From NCBI GenBank assembly GCA_021307315.1, contig JAJSPD010000056.1:1-64000 (forward strand): 64,000 nucleotides of DNA. Reading direction: 5' to 3'. A program made the translations under genes and the position numbers. Shown one piece after another: positions 53,296-64,000 of this stretch (position 1 is the stretch's first letter; each line of letters opens with the position of its first letter). This DNA comes from Bisporella sp. PMI_857. Taxonomy: Eukaryota > Ascomycota > Leotiomycetes > Helotiales > Helotiaceae. The notes below the pieces were generated by a model. It saw only the letters and a program-made list of their open reading frames with translations, ran no database searches and was not told the DNA's origin.

Positions 53296-56200
53296 TTACC
53301 AATCAGGTGATAATCCTGTGGCCCAGGTGTATGCTTCATGTGGTGTTGGTAAAAGCCCATCCCTCCACAACCTATATGCTACATGCTTTCTCCAGCTCAG
53401 TGCATTGACCGGCCAGACGGTGACTTCGCCATGTCTAGCGTGAGATGGTCTTTTACAAGAACCCCGGCTGACTCCGTTATTACAAAAGGATCCGTCCCGG
53501 TGGTTTGGAAAGTATGCGTGGGCCACCGAGTCGCCCATATTGACCATGTAAGAGCCTCCTCGATCGAAAGGCGCACGAGATGGTGACCAGCGATCTGGCT
53601 GGGTGCAATAACAACAAAGTTCCTCTTTTTCTTGCGGAAAATCTAATTGTATGCTCTGATCAATCTGAGATGGTGATGGCGCCAGTAGGGCATGTCGGTA
53701 TTTCTTCTCCACATCGGCATAGGAGAGTATGATCCCTTGAAGCACGTCATCTCGTTTCAGAACACTCAACACGCTTAACCCTGCTGTCTGGACAACTTCG
53801 CACCAAATAGCCCATGCGACTGGTGAGAGTGCCATGTCAGATGGAGTTAAACCGTCATCGTTCAGTAAATTTGGATCACACCCTGAGTTAATAAGCCGAA
53901 TCATTAAGGCTTTTAGTTTGTGTGCACTTTCTGGAGTGACTTTCCAGTCGCTGCATCCTGATGTAGTCCGTAGGATGAAATGCAAAATTCCGTCGCCGCC
54001 ATTATCAACCGCTAAGGGGTTAGAACCAAACTGGAGTAGCATATGGGCTACTTCAGGAAATTGGCTTCTCTGCACACTTTCAACGGATGCAAGTAGAGCA
54101 GTTCTCCCGAACAAGTCCCTCTCATTAAGGTCGTTGATATGGGGAAGGATATGCCGCATCGGCTGAAGCAGACGCAGCTCCGCTTCATGATCCGGCATGA
54201 TGGACATGGCAACGTTTGCCAAAGGAATAATAGCGGTGCCTACGTCATGCCCCATGTCGTTCATGTGACTGCAAGGCACTCCTACCTGAGAGCCGCAGTG
54301 AGTCAAGAACAGCCGAGAGGCAATTTCCACGTCTGTTGACGAGAGATCGGGGCGTATAACAGCAGCATTAGCAGATGCACTCTGAATCCCACCATCTTGG
54401 AGTAGCAAGAGGAAGGAGCAAAGGACTGAATTTCCTTGGCTGTAGGAAACGTCAGCCAATCTTTAATATCCGTCTGTGCAAGTTGTAAAAATACCCTACC
54501 TATCGCAGTCCAATGGATCTGCTCCTTGCTGAAGTAGAAGCTGGCATATATCAAACTTACCATATTCTAAACAAGCCTATAGCATTTAGCACTATCCTTG
54601 AGCAGAAGCGATGATCTCACATAAAGCAAAGAATCTCCATCCGTATCTCGATCAGTAGGATAGAGTTTGCGGGTCCCCAAAAGACTGCGAATACCAGCGA
54701 TATTTCCAGTCTGGATAAGATCGAATACTATTGAATCGTCTGGCAGCACCTCGAATGTTGTCAAAGAACGACCAACGGAGTTCCGGTCTCGTGGAAATTT
54801 TATGGATCTCGCCGAGATGCCTTTTAGCCGAGCTAAATAGTCGACTTCCGGGATGAAGAGCATATGAACACCTAAAATCTTATCACTAGTTCTATTCCTA
54901 GTAAGGTGTAAACGCAACTTCCCGAGAGGCAAGTCGACCTCGATCTGGTCGTAGCCAATGGCTGACTTCTTTTTGTGTGAGGTATAGTACAGGCTCTGTT
55001 CACACTTTTGCCGAAGCCTGGCAAATGATGGATATTGCAAATTTGAATCGCCACAAATATCGTACCTCATCACCCCTCTTTTAATTCTCTTACGGTGCCG
55101 AAGCTCTGTTGATGAAGCATCTTGTGCGTCTGCAAGTAGCTCCTCAAATTGATGTCTCAGCCACCGGGAGTTTTTCTCCTTTATGCGCTCCTGTGAACCC
55201 ATAACCGCATAAGCGGTTGAATAGATATGCTTGATGAACAAGAAGATATGGGAAAGAGCGGTGGCAGAGTCGGTGGCGGAGCCCAGTATGACTGTTTTAA
55301 GAGAGTTATCTTTCATTCCACTAATTTGAACGTCCTTTAGAATCGTCGTAATTTTGTTGAGCTTGAGATTTTGAGCTGTTGCAATATTGGTTATATTTGA
55401 GTCCAGCGATAACCCAAATTTGGAAAACATAGCCTGTGCTTCATACACCTGGGACTGAACGGTCTGCCCCAGCCTTTCGACGTTCTTTGTAAGAACCTGA
55501 AGATTCTCTTGAATATCTGTTACGGATACGAGTACACGCTCGTCAAAATTCCTGAATTCCATTTTATTAACGTTATGTTCTATACTGGTAGATTGTAATC
55601 AAATAATACCTTGCCCGTGGAGTATTCGGAAGCTCGTCCATTTGAAGATTCCCTGAGCGCTTGTTAATCTCATCATGGAGCCGTATGAACGCCCTGTCCC
55701 TCCCTTCACCATATATAAGCGGTAAATAGACATCAAAAATACCCATGAGAGAATATGCCTTGTCCTCTTTGCGCTTCGTCTCTCGGTTTTCTGCCCAAGA
55801 AAGTCGCTCAGAGATAGAGAAATGAGACAGAGGACTCCCTTGAAGAGCATTAATAGGGATCCCTGTTATTTCGTAGACCTGTTGCCCAAGTGAATTCTTG
55901 TCACCTAGTCGTTTACCTTCTTTAGAGAAAAATTCAACTGATACCGGAGCTATAAGTTCTTGAAGAGTCCAACCTCGAGTAAACCATCTACTTTTCCGGA
56001 AAGCTGATTCACTGGTGAGGCCGGAAAAGTAGTCATTTTCATCAAAGTTCTGTTTCGAAACATCCGTCAAGTAGACATAACATTTTGACGCTTCACGGTA
56101 CCAGCGAAACATAGAATTAATGGCCTCCGAGAGCTCGGTGTTATTTGCTTTGTCGATGCAACAAGTGTCTACCCAGATGTAGCGAAGGCCATCCTCAGTA

Positions 56201-56394
56201 GCTTGTTCTTCGCAAAACTGGATCTTTCTATAGCCTGCCTTGTTTTTGCTAATACCCTGCACCAAATCTTGGAAAGTGACCTCTGTATCATCCTCTCCCC
56301 AAGTATGCGAAAGTATCGCATATGGGGGAATATTGTCAATTAAGTCTCTAGTTAAGCTAGATTCACCATAGCTCTTGAGTTCCAAAAGACGCAT
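53296..56394 (-). CDS. HET-domain protein with C-terminal ankyrin repeats (970 aa)
   Basis: A model with exons 56394-55610, 55551-54621, 54566-54500 and 54425-53296 is exactly in frame. The N-terminal HET domain of the HET-E/HET-D class spans about residues 1-240: PPYAILSHTWGEDDTEVTFQ, RYIWVDTCCIDKANNTELSE, SRWFTRGWTLQELIAPVSVE, KAYSLMGIFDVYLPLIYGEG. A middle region with helical, coiled-coil-like sequence (ENLQVLTKNVERLGQTVQSQ) follows in place of a NACHT domain. Then come ankyrin-like units (DLFGRTALLASVESV, LLQFGSNPLAVDNGGDGILH, INSGCDPNLLNDDGLTPSDM). The third intron (74 bases, 54426-54499) is the least certain; without it there is a frameshift near 54450. Role: non-self recognition and cell death, inferred from the domain. 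Confidence 0.78.
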
Positions 56395-58405
56395 TATTGT
56401 ACGATATTAAGATCCCATTAGTCTCAAGAAATACGTGGCTATATCGTAGACCAGTTAGGGCCTGTTGACAATAGCAATGATAGACCATGGGGTGGCTCGC
56501 CTAGGTAATAAAAGAATCAGTTAGTAGTGCAGCGATATTGAGGCTATTAGCATGATTGTGGTGATAAAGCTGCGAAGCTGATAAATCACTGTACTAACCT
56601 GACTCTTATCGTGATATTGATCCAATCTCCTTGTTAGTATCAGGGAGAAACCGTCAAAGATAGAATAAGGTTACTGACATGACTTGTTGTCTGCAATTCA
56701 GCCGCACAAGGCTGACTTTTAACACTTCTAGGCAGATTTCTGGGCATAACCTGGTCCGAACTGACAACTTTTCTTGGCGTTGTATTATCCTTCGTACGTA
56801 GAATAGGTTTAATACTCTTCTAGCGATAAAAGCTTCGTATCACGATCCGCAATTGACTGTTAACCGTACTACGTAAAATTTATAGCGAGCTTCGTACAAC
56901 ACTTCGCAGCCGCAACTCTTGTATAGCGCTATAACGCAATATTTCTGCCAGTTCTCGAAACCTCGCTAATTCTGAAGAAACTGTTGTCGTAAAACATAGT
57001 GTTGACTTGGATTCGTGATAATTTCCTTCTCGATTAAGTGGTGTTGAAGATATAGCGAATCAACTACTCCAGTAACGAAACGGAATCAGAGCAAGGCACG
57101 ATGCCTTGGGTCCAAGAGATCACGTTGTATTTTATAAAGTTAATGGTGGTTCCCGCGCAATTAGACAGATGAATTGTAAAAGTTATTAGTATAGTAATGT
57201 TATTGCTTGCTTGGGACTATATTCAGCACCGGGACAACATTGGCATAAAAGTATTCCTCTTTCGGGCCCTTAGCATGATATCTACTTCTCGGTTCTACTC
57301 TCTGGAAGCTACGGGTTTGCAAAACATTCGTAGATCTTCTGTCGCTTTTAAGCTGGGAATCGAGATTTATTGAGGCCATCATTCGGGCGATCTTGTGGGC
57401 TGCCATATGCATTTCGTGGGAGGGATATTTATTCCTGGCAAGATTTTCATGGACGTTAATTATCGAGGTTTAGGGTCGGGGGACATTTCTAGGAAGATAA
57501 CATGGGAAGTTAACTGAAAAAATTCAACTATTCCTCATCTTACACTGTTTGGTAGGCTTCGTTCTTAAGGGATGGCTCTCGTAATTGCTCATTTGTTCTT
57601 CGTGACGGCTGAAAAAGTGAGTGTTGACCGCACAATCCTACGAAACTTTGCTTTTTCCAAGCGACTATTGAGTATATACTATTGAGAATATTGAAATTAC
57701 TTTAGTTCCGAGCAGCGAGATACGGAGGTGAGGGTCTATCCATGATTCTCCAGCAGCGCTATCGAACTTGTGGTTAGCTGTATTTTTTAGGCCATCCGAA
57801 AGATTTCTAGTAGATGTACCGTTGTATGAAATACGGTCATCAGATGGTTGATCATAAGGATTAGATAGCATAGACTCATGGGGAATGGACAAAACAGATG
57901 TCCAACAAACGTACGAAGTATCTCGTGTTCCGGGTTGGCATCTACCATTACCACTCGAAATGCCTTTAATAGCTATACAGTGCCTAAAAGACAACTCTTA
58001 ACTCCCTAAAACCAATGCCGGTCCTTCAATAACATACAATAAGTATTGTATTGAACAACGTAGCTCGTGTCCACACACCTCCCTCCTTTTAATACTTGAA
58101 CATATAACAATTCCCTCGCAATTACAACTATGTGTTTGACCAATCTTACAATCATATCTTCTCCAAGTGCCAGCGAGATCAGTACGCCAAGACCTCTTCG
58201 CACATGTGTATATAAATGGCATGATGGTGATTTGATAATTATTCTCAGGCATGTCTCAGCAAAAACGTTCTCCATGACTTGGCGATTATCGATAGTCATC
58301 AATTCTCCGTCCGACTACCCTGTCATTAAGTAGGCAATCAGCTCAAGATCTAGCGAACTTAGGAATCAGACGACGCTGGCTGTTGAGCTACTCGACAGGG
58401 GACCT
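56395..58405. other. About 2 kb without a recognisable gene
   Basis: Includes the HET-ankyrin promoter. Short minus-strand frames at 57200-57412, 57665-57994 and 58006-58302 show no domain, signal peptide or convincing splice partners. AT-rich between 56760 and 57020. Confidence 0.35.
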
Positions 58406-58984
58406 TTAAGCGTTCTCAACTGCAGGCCCAGTCAAGTTAACAGCAGCTCTCCCTATGCCTGCACTTTTCGGCAAGTCAGGAACCCAGATCCCCTCATTTA
58501 ACCTTGCCATCGGAATCCCAAGTTCTTGCAATTGCTTCACTTCGTCTTTCTTCGTATTGTGTTCATCTCTCATATGCTTCAGCCAGTGATCTTTCCTTCG
58601 AAACCCCCACCAAAACCAAAAGTTCCGTTCCAATTTAATGGAAGCTCTGCACCATGTATGAGGACAAAAGTATTTCAGCGTATTGTTGTGAACGGTATTG
58701 TCGTGGCGTTCCAGGTCCTTTAATGAAGGGAAACGAGCAGCACATTTGGGGCAGTGAGCTGGACGAGTGTGGTTCTTTTGGTGTTGTCTAAAGCGAAGTC
58801 GTGAGCTGTGTACACAGAACAATTAATAGGATAAAGCTGACCGAAGGTCACACTGTCTTGAGAATGTTTTCTTGCAGGACTTCAGCCCGCGCTCGTAGCT
58901 GCACGTGTATGCAGCAATAGGGGTGGAGATCAGTGTAGGGAAGCTCTTGGACCAGCGAACTTGTGTCTGCTGAAGCTTTGACAT
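58406..58984 (-). CDS. C2H2 zinc-finger protein (174 aa)
   Basis: Exon 1 (58984-58842) starts MSKLQQTQVRWSKSFPTLIS. A 54-base intron (58788-58841) splits the first finger, and the spliced sequence reads CSYERGLKSCKKTFSRQCDL then RQHQKNHTRP. The second finger is HCPKCAARFPSLKDLERHDN with TVH. The third is an expanded type, YFCPHTWCRAS, then WWGFRRKDHWLKHMRDEH. A short tail rich in small residues follows. This is a typical small fungal DNA-binding protein with three fingers and no other domain. It is divergently transcribed from another C2H2 gene. A 36-base alternative intron is possible but unusually short. Confidence 0.75.
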
Positions 58985-59351
58985 AATTGTACCAAGTCGG
59001 GTTTAAACTTCAAGTCTAGTTTTGAACTGGGTTAAAATGTTGGTGATTGAGTTTCCAACGGTATTAACAAGCAACCGCTTTTCCGTAAAGTCAAGTTAAA
59101 AGGGGGGCTGTAAACCGCCTGAATAATAAAGCCAGGTGATGTTAGGTGAGGGCTCGGTGCCTCAAAGTCAAGCTTCTTGCCACCCTTGCAAGGTTCCTCG
59201 ACAACAGGACTCCAAGTACAAAAGGATGGGCTCTCCCTCCCCAGAATTTGAAGGATCTTGTAACTTACTCCCAATCAGAGTCACCCCCCGTTTCGACTTC
59301 ACCACAAACTTCTTCAATTCAATTTGTTACCACCCAGCCACTGCAGCCATT
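58985..59351. promoter_or_regulatory. Divergent promoter between two C2H2 genes
   Basis: A 367-base gap between start codons of oppositely oriented zinc-finger genes, so the two are probably co-regulated. No CGG-N4-CCG pair was seen. Nothing else can be assigned. Confidence 0.5.
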
Positions 59352-60246
59352 ATGCACTCGCCCTCGCCCTCGCCCTCGCCCTCTTCGTCCGCCTCACTTT
59401 TTGAGGGCCTCTCACCCAATGAAGCTCTGAATCATGTGACACACCATGGCTTCGCCGAAGCCAGGTGAGTCTCCCCGCTTTTTTTTTACTAAGCTTGCTC
59501 CAGGCCTTTCATAGGAAAAAAAGGACTTTCAACGGCGACCTGGGCGACCACTGCGGCTCTGCCCTCGGCCCCACAAACTGCCCCACCAACTACCACTGGG
59601 CTGCAAAACAAAGATTTCCCAGCTTTCGACCACAATGCGACTGGAAGCGGTTTGCCAATTGACACTGGCACAGCGGATCAAGCTCCTTCTACGAATTCTC
59701 TCATTGTGAACCAGAACGAGTTTCAGAATGAGTCGTATGGTCCTGCCCTGGATGGAGTGATTAGCTGGCCCGTGAATAATTCAGCCATAATCATGCCGCA
59801 GATCGTGGGGTCCCAGGAGCTGCCTATTACCTTCACTCCGATATCCGGGGCATCGAGCGCTGAAGGAATATCTGTGAACGATCCGAACAACTGGTGGGTC
59901 AACAAACTTGTATCCCGGCCTTACGCAGGCGATCCAGCCCCAATTGTTTTCCAACGACTTCCCTATAATGATGGTCCAGCCACAGCTCAACACCAACACC
60001 TTCCCATTCGGGTACTCGGGCCTAATGCTACCGATGCCGGCTCAGGTCCAGCAGCCTCTCAACTTCTGTACCCTCTGTCCTGCAAGCTTTACTCGTCCCA
60101 GTGATTTCCAGCGTCACTACGAGTCTGTACATTTAGGCATCAAGCATCACTGTTTTTGGCCTGGATGCGGCAACAATCGCGGCAATGGTTATTGCCGTGC
60201 CGAGAAACTGAGGGCCCATCAGAGGAGAGTGCATGGCCTCGCTTAG
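59352..60246 (+). CDS. C2H2 zinc-finger protein (266 aa)
   Basis: Three exons (59352-59464, 59504-59873, 59929-60246) sum in frame. The first intron is short (39 bases) but has GTGAGT, TACTAAG and CCAG. The second is 55 bases. The N-terminus has a Ser-Pro repeat (MHSPSPSPSPSSSAS, from TCGCCC repeats), followed by a Thr/Pro/Ala- and Gln-rich linker typical of activation or disordered regions. Two C-terminal fingers read FCTLCPASFTRPSDFQRHYE with SVH, and HHCFWPGCGNNRGNGYCRAE with KLRAHQRRVH. It probably binds DNA in the nucleus. Exon boundaries were chosen to connect the open frames; the zinc fingers themselves are certain. Confidence 0.72.
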
Positions 60247-61075
60247 CTTTGCCGAGAAATTGGATCTCGGAATGGTCATTAAAGCTCGCTGTAGTTGAAG
60301 TTTGTGCACATTGTTGAGTTTAGAGGCCGCTTTTGGTTTTCCAAGACGTAGGGATATGTGAGAATGATGCCTGGGGATTTAGTGTTGTTTGTAGCTGTTT
60401 TTGTAGCGTCTTCCTTAATCCAGTATCAAATGACTTGCCTATTCTGCCTTGAGTTCTGAAAACATAGCCAGTTCTTCGGTTTCGCAATGATTTTCTAGTG
60501 GAGTATTGGCAACGGAGGTAAACTTGACTCCGGGTCTTTGAACTCCTCTGTGAAGTGAGCGACTAGAATATCAACTTTAGTGTTTATGTTAAAAATGAAG
60601 CAAGCGCACAAATTACTTATAAGCCCGTATTTACATAAAGCTGTATTTAAGTTGCTTTATAGTAATATGAATCTCCAGATCGAAACGCTGCAAACCACGC
60701 TGACCACGATTGTTATGTTTGTCCTAGAGCAAGTCTATCACTCTGCTCAAAACAAACCCCTTCTTGGATCACCTAAGGGTTTAGAGCTGGACAAGTCCCA
60801 GATATGAGGTGTCTTTTGTCAACTGATCGAAGTCATATGGTCGTGGCTGGGAATGATACGGTCAAGGCTACCTGGGTCTACTATTATATTTCTAGTTAGG
60901 TAAGCGTTGTTTTCAACGGTTGTGTCGATCACACACAATAGCAAAAACAATACTCATATTGTTCAGAAATCCGTTACATCACTTCTCACCTCTAGTTCTT
61001 TGACAAAACCTTTATATTTCAATAGTACTGATATTATGGATGTCTATTGATCTAATCGTCACTCCTCGAACACCC
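60247..61075. other. Intergenic, no gene seen
   Basis: 3' flank of the zinc-finger gene and of the membrane-protein relic. A short plus-strand frame at 60580-60807 has no recognisable feature. Confidence 0.3.
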
Positions 61076-62301
61076 TTATTTGTCCCTTTGAATCAATATT
61101 CGATATTTATCTAGACCTTGGGCTAATTCGCTGCAAGACTTGTCAGACTTCCCAGCCTCGTATCCTCCTCCAATCTCCAAAATATCAACGTTAGTTTGCT
61201 GCCTGATCCTCAGCCCACCAACTATCAGCAGGCCAATCAAGAATAGTGGAACTATGGCGAAAGATACAAATGCAATGGTGCGCATTCTTGCTCGTATGAT
61301 CGGGATTCACAGCTCAAATGTGGCAGCACCAGGGCAGAAGAGTCTCTGGCCGGCCCGCACTATAGAGACTTGATTAACGCCCGCCACGTCAAACCTCACC
61401 CCCGTTCTCAAGTCCGCCAGATATTCTAGAGCGAGCGGCGTCTCAATAAAATAGTGTGCGCGTTTATGGAAGCGGCCCCGGAGACCCGTCCCTATCATCC
61501 GTGTACTCCATGTACTTGGCTGCTTTTTTGTCCAAGTGCTTGCGTCGCCCACAGATCGCCACTCGATACTGACGACCACGTTCGAGGTACATACTTGTCA
61601 CGGAGTAAAGAGCTCAGTAACCTCAAATAAAAAATAATTTGATGCCTTACCTCTTTCATGGCTAACAAGGTTCGACAGACGAATTTTAATTGCGAGAGTT
61701 CTCTGACACTTAAAATCTGCCCAAGAGGTTTGTTGGCTCATCTGTGTAGCAAGTTGAACAAACTGTGGACCGAAATTTCTTTAAAAGCCTTCTTCACTCA
61801 AATCTGCTTCAGAGCCACTCCACGGGACCTTGAAGATAAAGTCGGTGCTAGTATCGCTTGTAGAAGGGTCCATTGGAATAGTGGCAAGCAGTGCTTTAGG
61901 CGTCGCATTATTGTCGCCGTAAGGGTTTGCCTCAATGGATGTTTGTAAAACTTGAGAGGGGTTCTAGGATACTGAATTCAGCCCGGCGAATCCCACACCA
62001 CCTGCAGAGAACCCGTCCAGGTCGAGCAAAGACTCTAAATCTTGCGTAAGATTTAAGGTGATCGTTGTAGTTAAAAAAAAAACCTTTCATGGAAGCTATA
62101 ATAGCGATCAAATCCCTTGGTCCAGTCTATAGCACAGGTTGGTTTTATTTGTTGGGTCCGGTTACAAAGGAACATGAAATCCAATCGCCTGTCACCTGTC
62201 GCTTCTATGATCACTGTGGAAAATTCGGCAAAACCTCGCTCCTCTGGTAACAAATAATTAACTGTAAGCTTGTCAGAAACATTTTCCGGAAGGAGACACA
62301 A
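61076..62301 (-). pseudogene. Large single-pass membrane protein, decayed
   Basis: One long coding stretch can be followed on the minus strand through several breaks. It starts with LTVNYLLPEERGFAEFSTVI, shifts frame at a T10 run near 62072, continues with LNLTQDLESLLDLDGFSAGG and NFGPQFVQLATQMSQQTSWA, then crosses a 57-base GT-AG intron (about 61595-61651). It goes on with VVVSIEWRSVGDASTW and ends in a membrane helix AFVSFAIVPLFLIGLLIVGG with a short basic tail. Stops are TAG at 61964-61966, TAA at 61781-61783 and TGA at 61307-61309. The pattern is an extracellular domain with a C-terminal anchor. I do not recognise the family. Confidence 0.6.
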
Positions 62302-62782
62302 CAGCCCATAGATGTGAGCACGAAGATCCTATCCTAAGAAATGCTACAGAACCTGCGTGGCTTTGGATCATGGGGATCAGATCCCAGTTACGTGCTATCC
62401 TATTCTGGACTAGAGGCACGGGACCCGATCCCCAACTTTGGCGATGCCAGGAAATTGCTTACGTAATAGGCCAAGGAACTAAAAAACCTCTTGCAGGTCT
62501 GCAACGTGGATACTAGATATCAGCGTACAACGCACAATAAATGAATACAACGTGCTACGACCAATTACGCATTATTTCCTCCGCTGCAATACAAAAATCT
62601 TGACAGCTCCAGACAGAAGTGGGATACTTCATAACCCTCGCATTGATTTCTACTTAATTTACGTGAACCTCTCCCTTTGCAATATTAAAACAAGGCTGTA
62701 CGCGCAACTGTCATCCTCCTGTTACATATGAGCACTTTAAAACAATCGCGAGCACAAAGCAATCGATCATAGCCACCGCGAT
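62302..62782. other. Intergenic with degenerate LTR fragment
   Basis: A degenerate copy of the copia-like LTR start lies at about 62445-62486 (TGCCAGG, TTGCTTACGTAA, GGCCAAGGAACTA). The remainder is the promoter region of the APH-like gene. Nothing else seen. Confidence 0.4.
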
Positions 62783-64000
62783 ATGGCGGCGCGAACAGCA
62801 AATTATCTATCGTATCTAGAGTTACTGTTTCCCAATACCGCATGGGAGCTTGAGCCGCTCACTGGTGGTCTGGTTAATTCGACATTACGAGCCACCAGAG
62901 CCTCAGGGGATGCTAAATACGATAGTTTGATTATCAAGCACGCCCGGCCGTACATTGAGGTCGCCGGACCAGAGTGGCCGTTTTCCACAGAGCGACAGGT
63001 AGGGATTGACATGCGATAAGCATGTCCAGAGATATCGAAACTCTGAAGAGCACCACGATTCTTAAAAACATGGTGAGAATAAGCGAGGCACTGCTAATAT
63101 TTGTATCACCAGTCTGTTGAAGCGACCATCCTTGAGCTTTTCTCCGAACTTGGTGCACTCTATGCATGTCGAAACTCGGCCCCGCTCTGGCATACCCCCC
63201 AACTTATACGTCATGATCGTGGAAAGGAGTCCACCCTCAAACTAAACGATTCAGATCAAGATGCCTCGATCCTTTTACTTGCCGACCTTGGGCATTTGGT
63301 GAACATTATACAATTCTTAAAGACTGTGGCTACAACCTCAGGAATCGCCACAAAAGACCAAATAGCCCGGATTGGGTCTACAGTAGGCCAAGCGTTTGCG
63401 CTCATTCATAGCCAGGCGACCGCCGACACGATACGGGAGGACCATAAGATTACACAAGTTCTAACACATTGCATGGCAAAGGACGTGGTTTGGAAAGCTG
63501 CCATTGAACCTCTTGAAAATCGCCTGCACAATCGACCTAATGGACGAAAGGTTTTCGACCGGGTCAAGGAGGAGTGGGAGTCACCCAGATACGAGTACTC
63601 GAAGTGCCTGTCAATCGGAGACTTTACACCAGGAACATTGTTATTGCGATCCCCCCAAGCTGGAAGCGATCTCACACCCATCATTGCGGATTGGGAATTT
63701 GCTCAGATCAATGGACATGGAGTTAATGGCGATATTGCTCAGTTCTTAGCTAGTATGTGCTGTGAGCTGATCAACTCAAAAGTCGACCCTATATTTCACA
63801 TTATGCTGTCAGAATTTGTCTCAAATTTCTGCCGCGGATATCGAGAAGTAGCGAAACTGCAATTCAAGAAGTCTGCCAACGATGGAAATCTCCAACTGCT
63901 ACGATCAACTTTTATCTTGTCCGGTCGGGAAATTATCAACCAGGCACATGATGTATACGGAAAGAGTGACTTCTTTCAGGACATGGTTGATCAAGGTGTA
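62783..64000 (+). CDS. APH-family phosphotransferase-like protein, partial
   Basis: Exon 1 (62783-62998) begins MAARTANYLSYLELLFPNTA and carries a nucleotide-loop-like ELEPLTGGLVNSTLRA and SLIIKHARPYIEVAG, with the lysine expected in APH folds. A 114-base intron (62999-63112, branch CTGCTAAT) leads to exon 2, which is open to the window end. Kinase landmarks there are LLLADLGHL, the catalytic-loop equivalent CLSIGDFTPGTLLL, and the metal-binding DWE in IIADWEFAQINGHGVNGDIA. In usual members the loop reads HGDFWPGN, so here the His and Asn are replaced by Ile and Thr. The protein may be catalytically weak or specialised. The C-terminus lies outside the window. Confidence 0.78.

Noticed and set aside
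54440..54470. Frameshift in the HET-ankyrin gene
   Set aside because: A 74-base GT-AG intron at 54426-54499 restores the frame exactly, so the gene need not be broken. It stays open until RNA data are available.
1..64000. Secondary-metabolite gene cluster
   Set aside because: No polyketide synthase, NRPS, terpene synthase or P450 motif was seen; the clustered genes are carbohydrate-active.

Overview
The window is nuclear DNA from a filamentous ascomycete (Pezizomycotina). The evidence is short GT-AG introns of about 50-75 bases with CTNAC-like branch sites, Zn2Cys6 transcription factors, HET-domain genes, and fungal secreted glycoside hydrolases. It looks like an accessory, transposon-rich region: intact genes alternate with decayed genes, solo LTRs, MITEs and an AT-rich pentanucleotide tract. 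I cannot name the species.

Layout. 1-5.2 kb: a copia gag relic with an LTR fragment, an APH-type kinase, a chromodomain/AT-hook relic and a HET gene broken by one stop codon. 6-18 kb: a broken Zn2Cys6 factor, the AT-rich tract with a small TG...CA insertion, a foldback transposon copy split by a solo LTR, about 4 kb with no recognisable gene, a broken sedolisin protease and a two-exon gene for a small secreted cysteine-containing protein. 18-20.4 kb: an apparently intact HET gene.

21-43 kb is a carbohydrate-degradation island. It holds a GH79 glucuronidase-like gene, a WSC-GH3 beta-xylosidase, a GH5 endo-1,6-beta-glucanase, and then a compact set of four genes: intracellular GH3 beta-glucosidase with a PA14 domain, Zn2Cys6 factor, sugar transporter, and intracellular GH78 alpha-L-rhamnosidase. 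Both divergent promoters of this set carry CGG-N4-CCG sites, and two of these sites share an identical 13-base core. This is the best candidate for a self-regulated system: import of a rhamnose/glucose-bearing plant glycoside followed by cleavage inside the cell.

43.6-53 kb: a Ysc84-type gene with one stop codon, a hAT-like MITE, a secreted alpha/beta hydrolase followed by the relic of a paralogue, a Zn2Cys6 factor, a Mutator-like MITE with a 9-base target duplication, and an LTR-like sequence. 53-64 kb: a HET-ankyrin gene, two divergent C2H2 zinc-finger genes, a decayed membrane-protein gene, and an APH-like kinase that runs off the window end.

Splice sites were placed by eye from frame and consensus. 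No homology search was possible, so family names rest on recognisable motifs.
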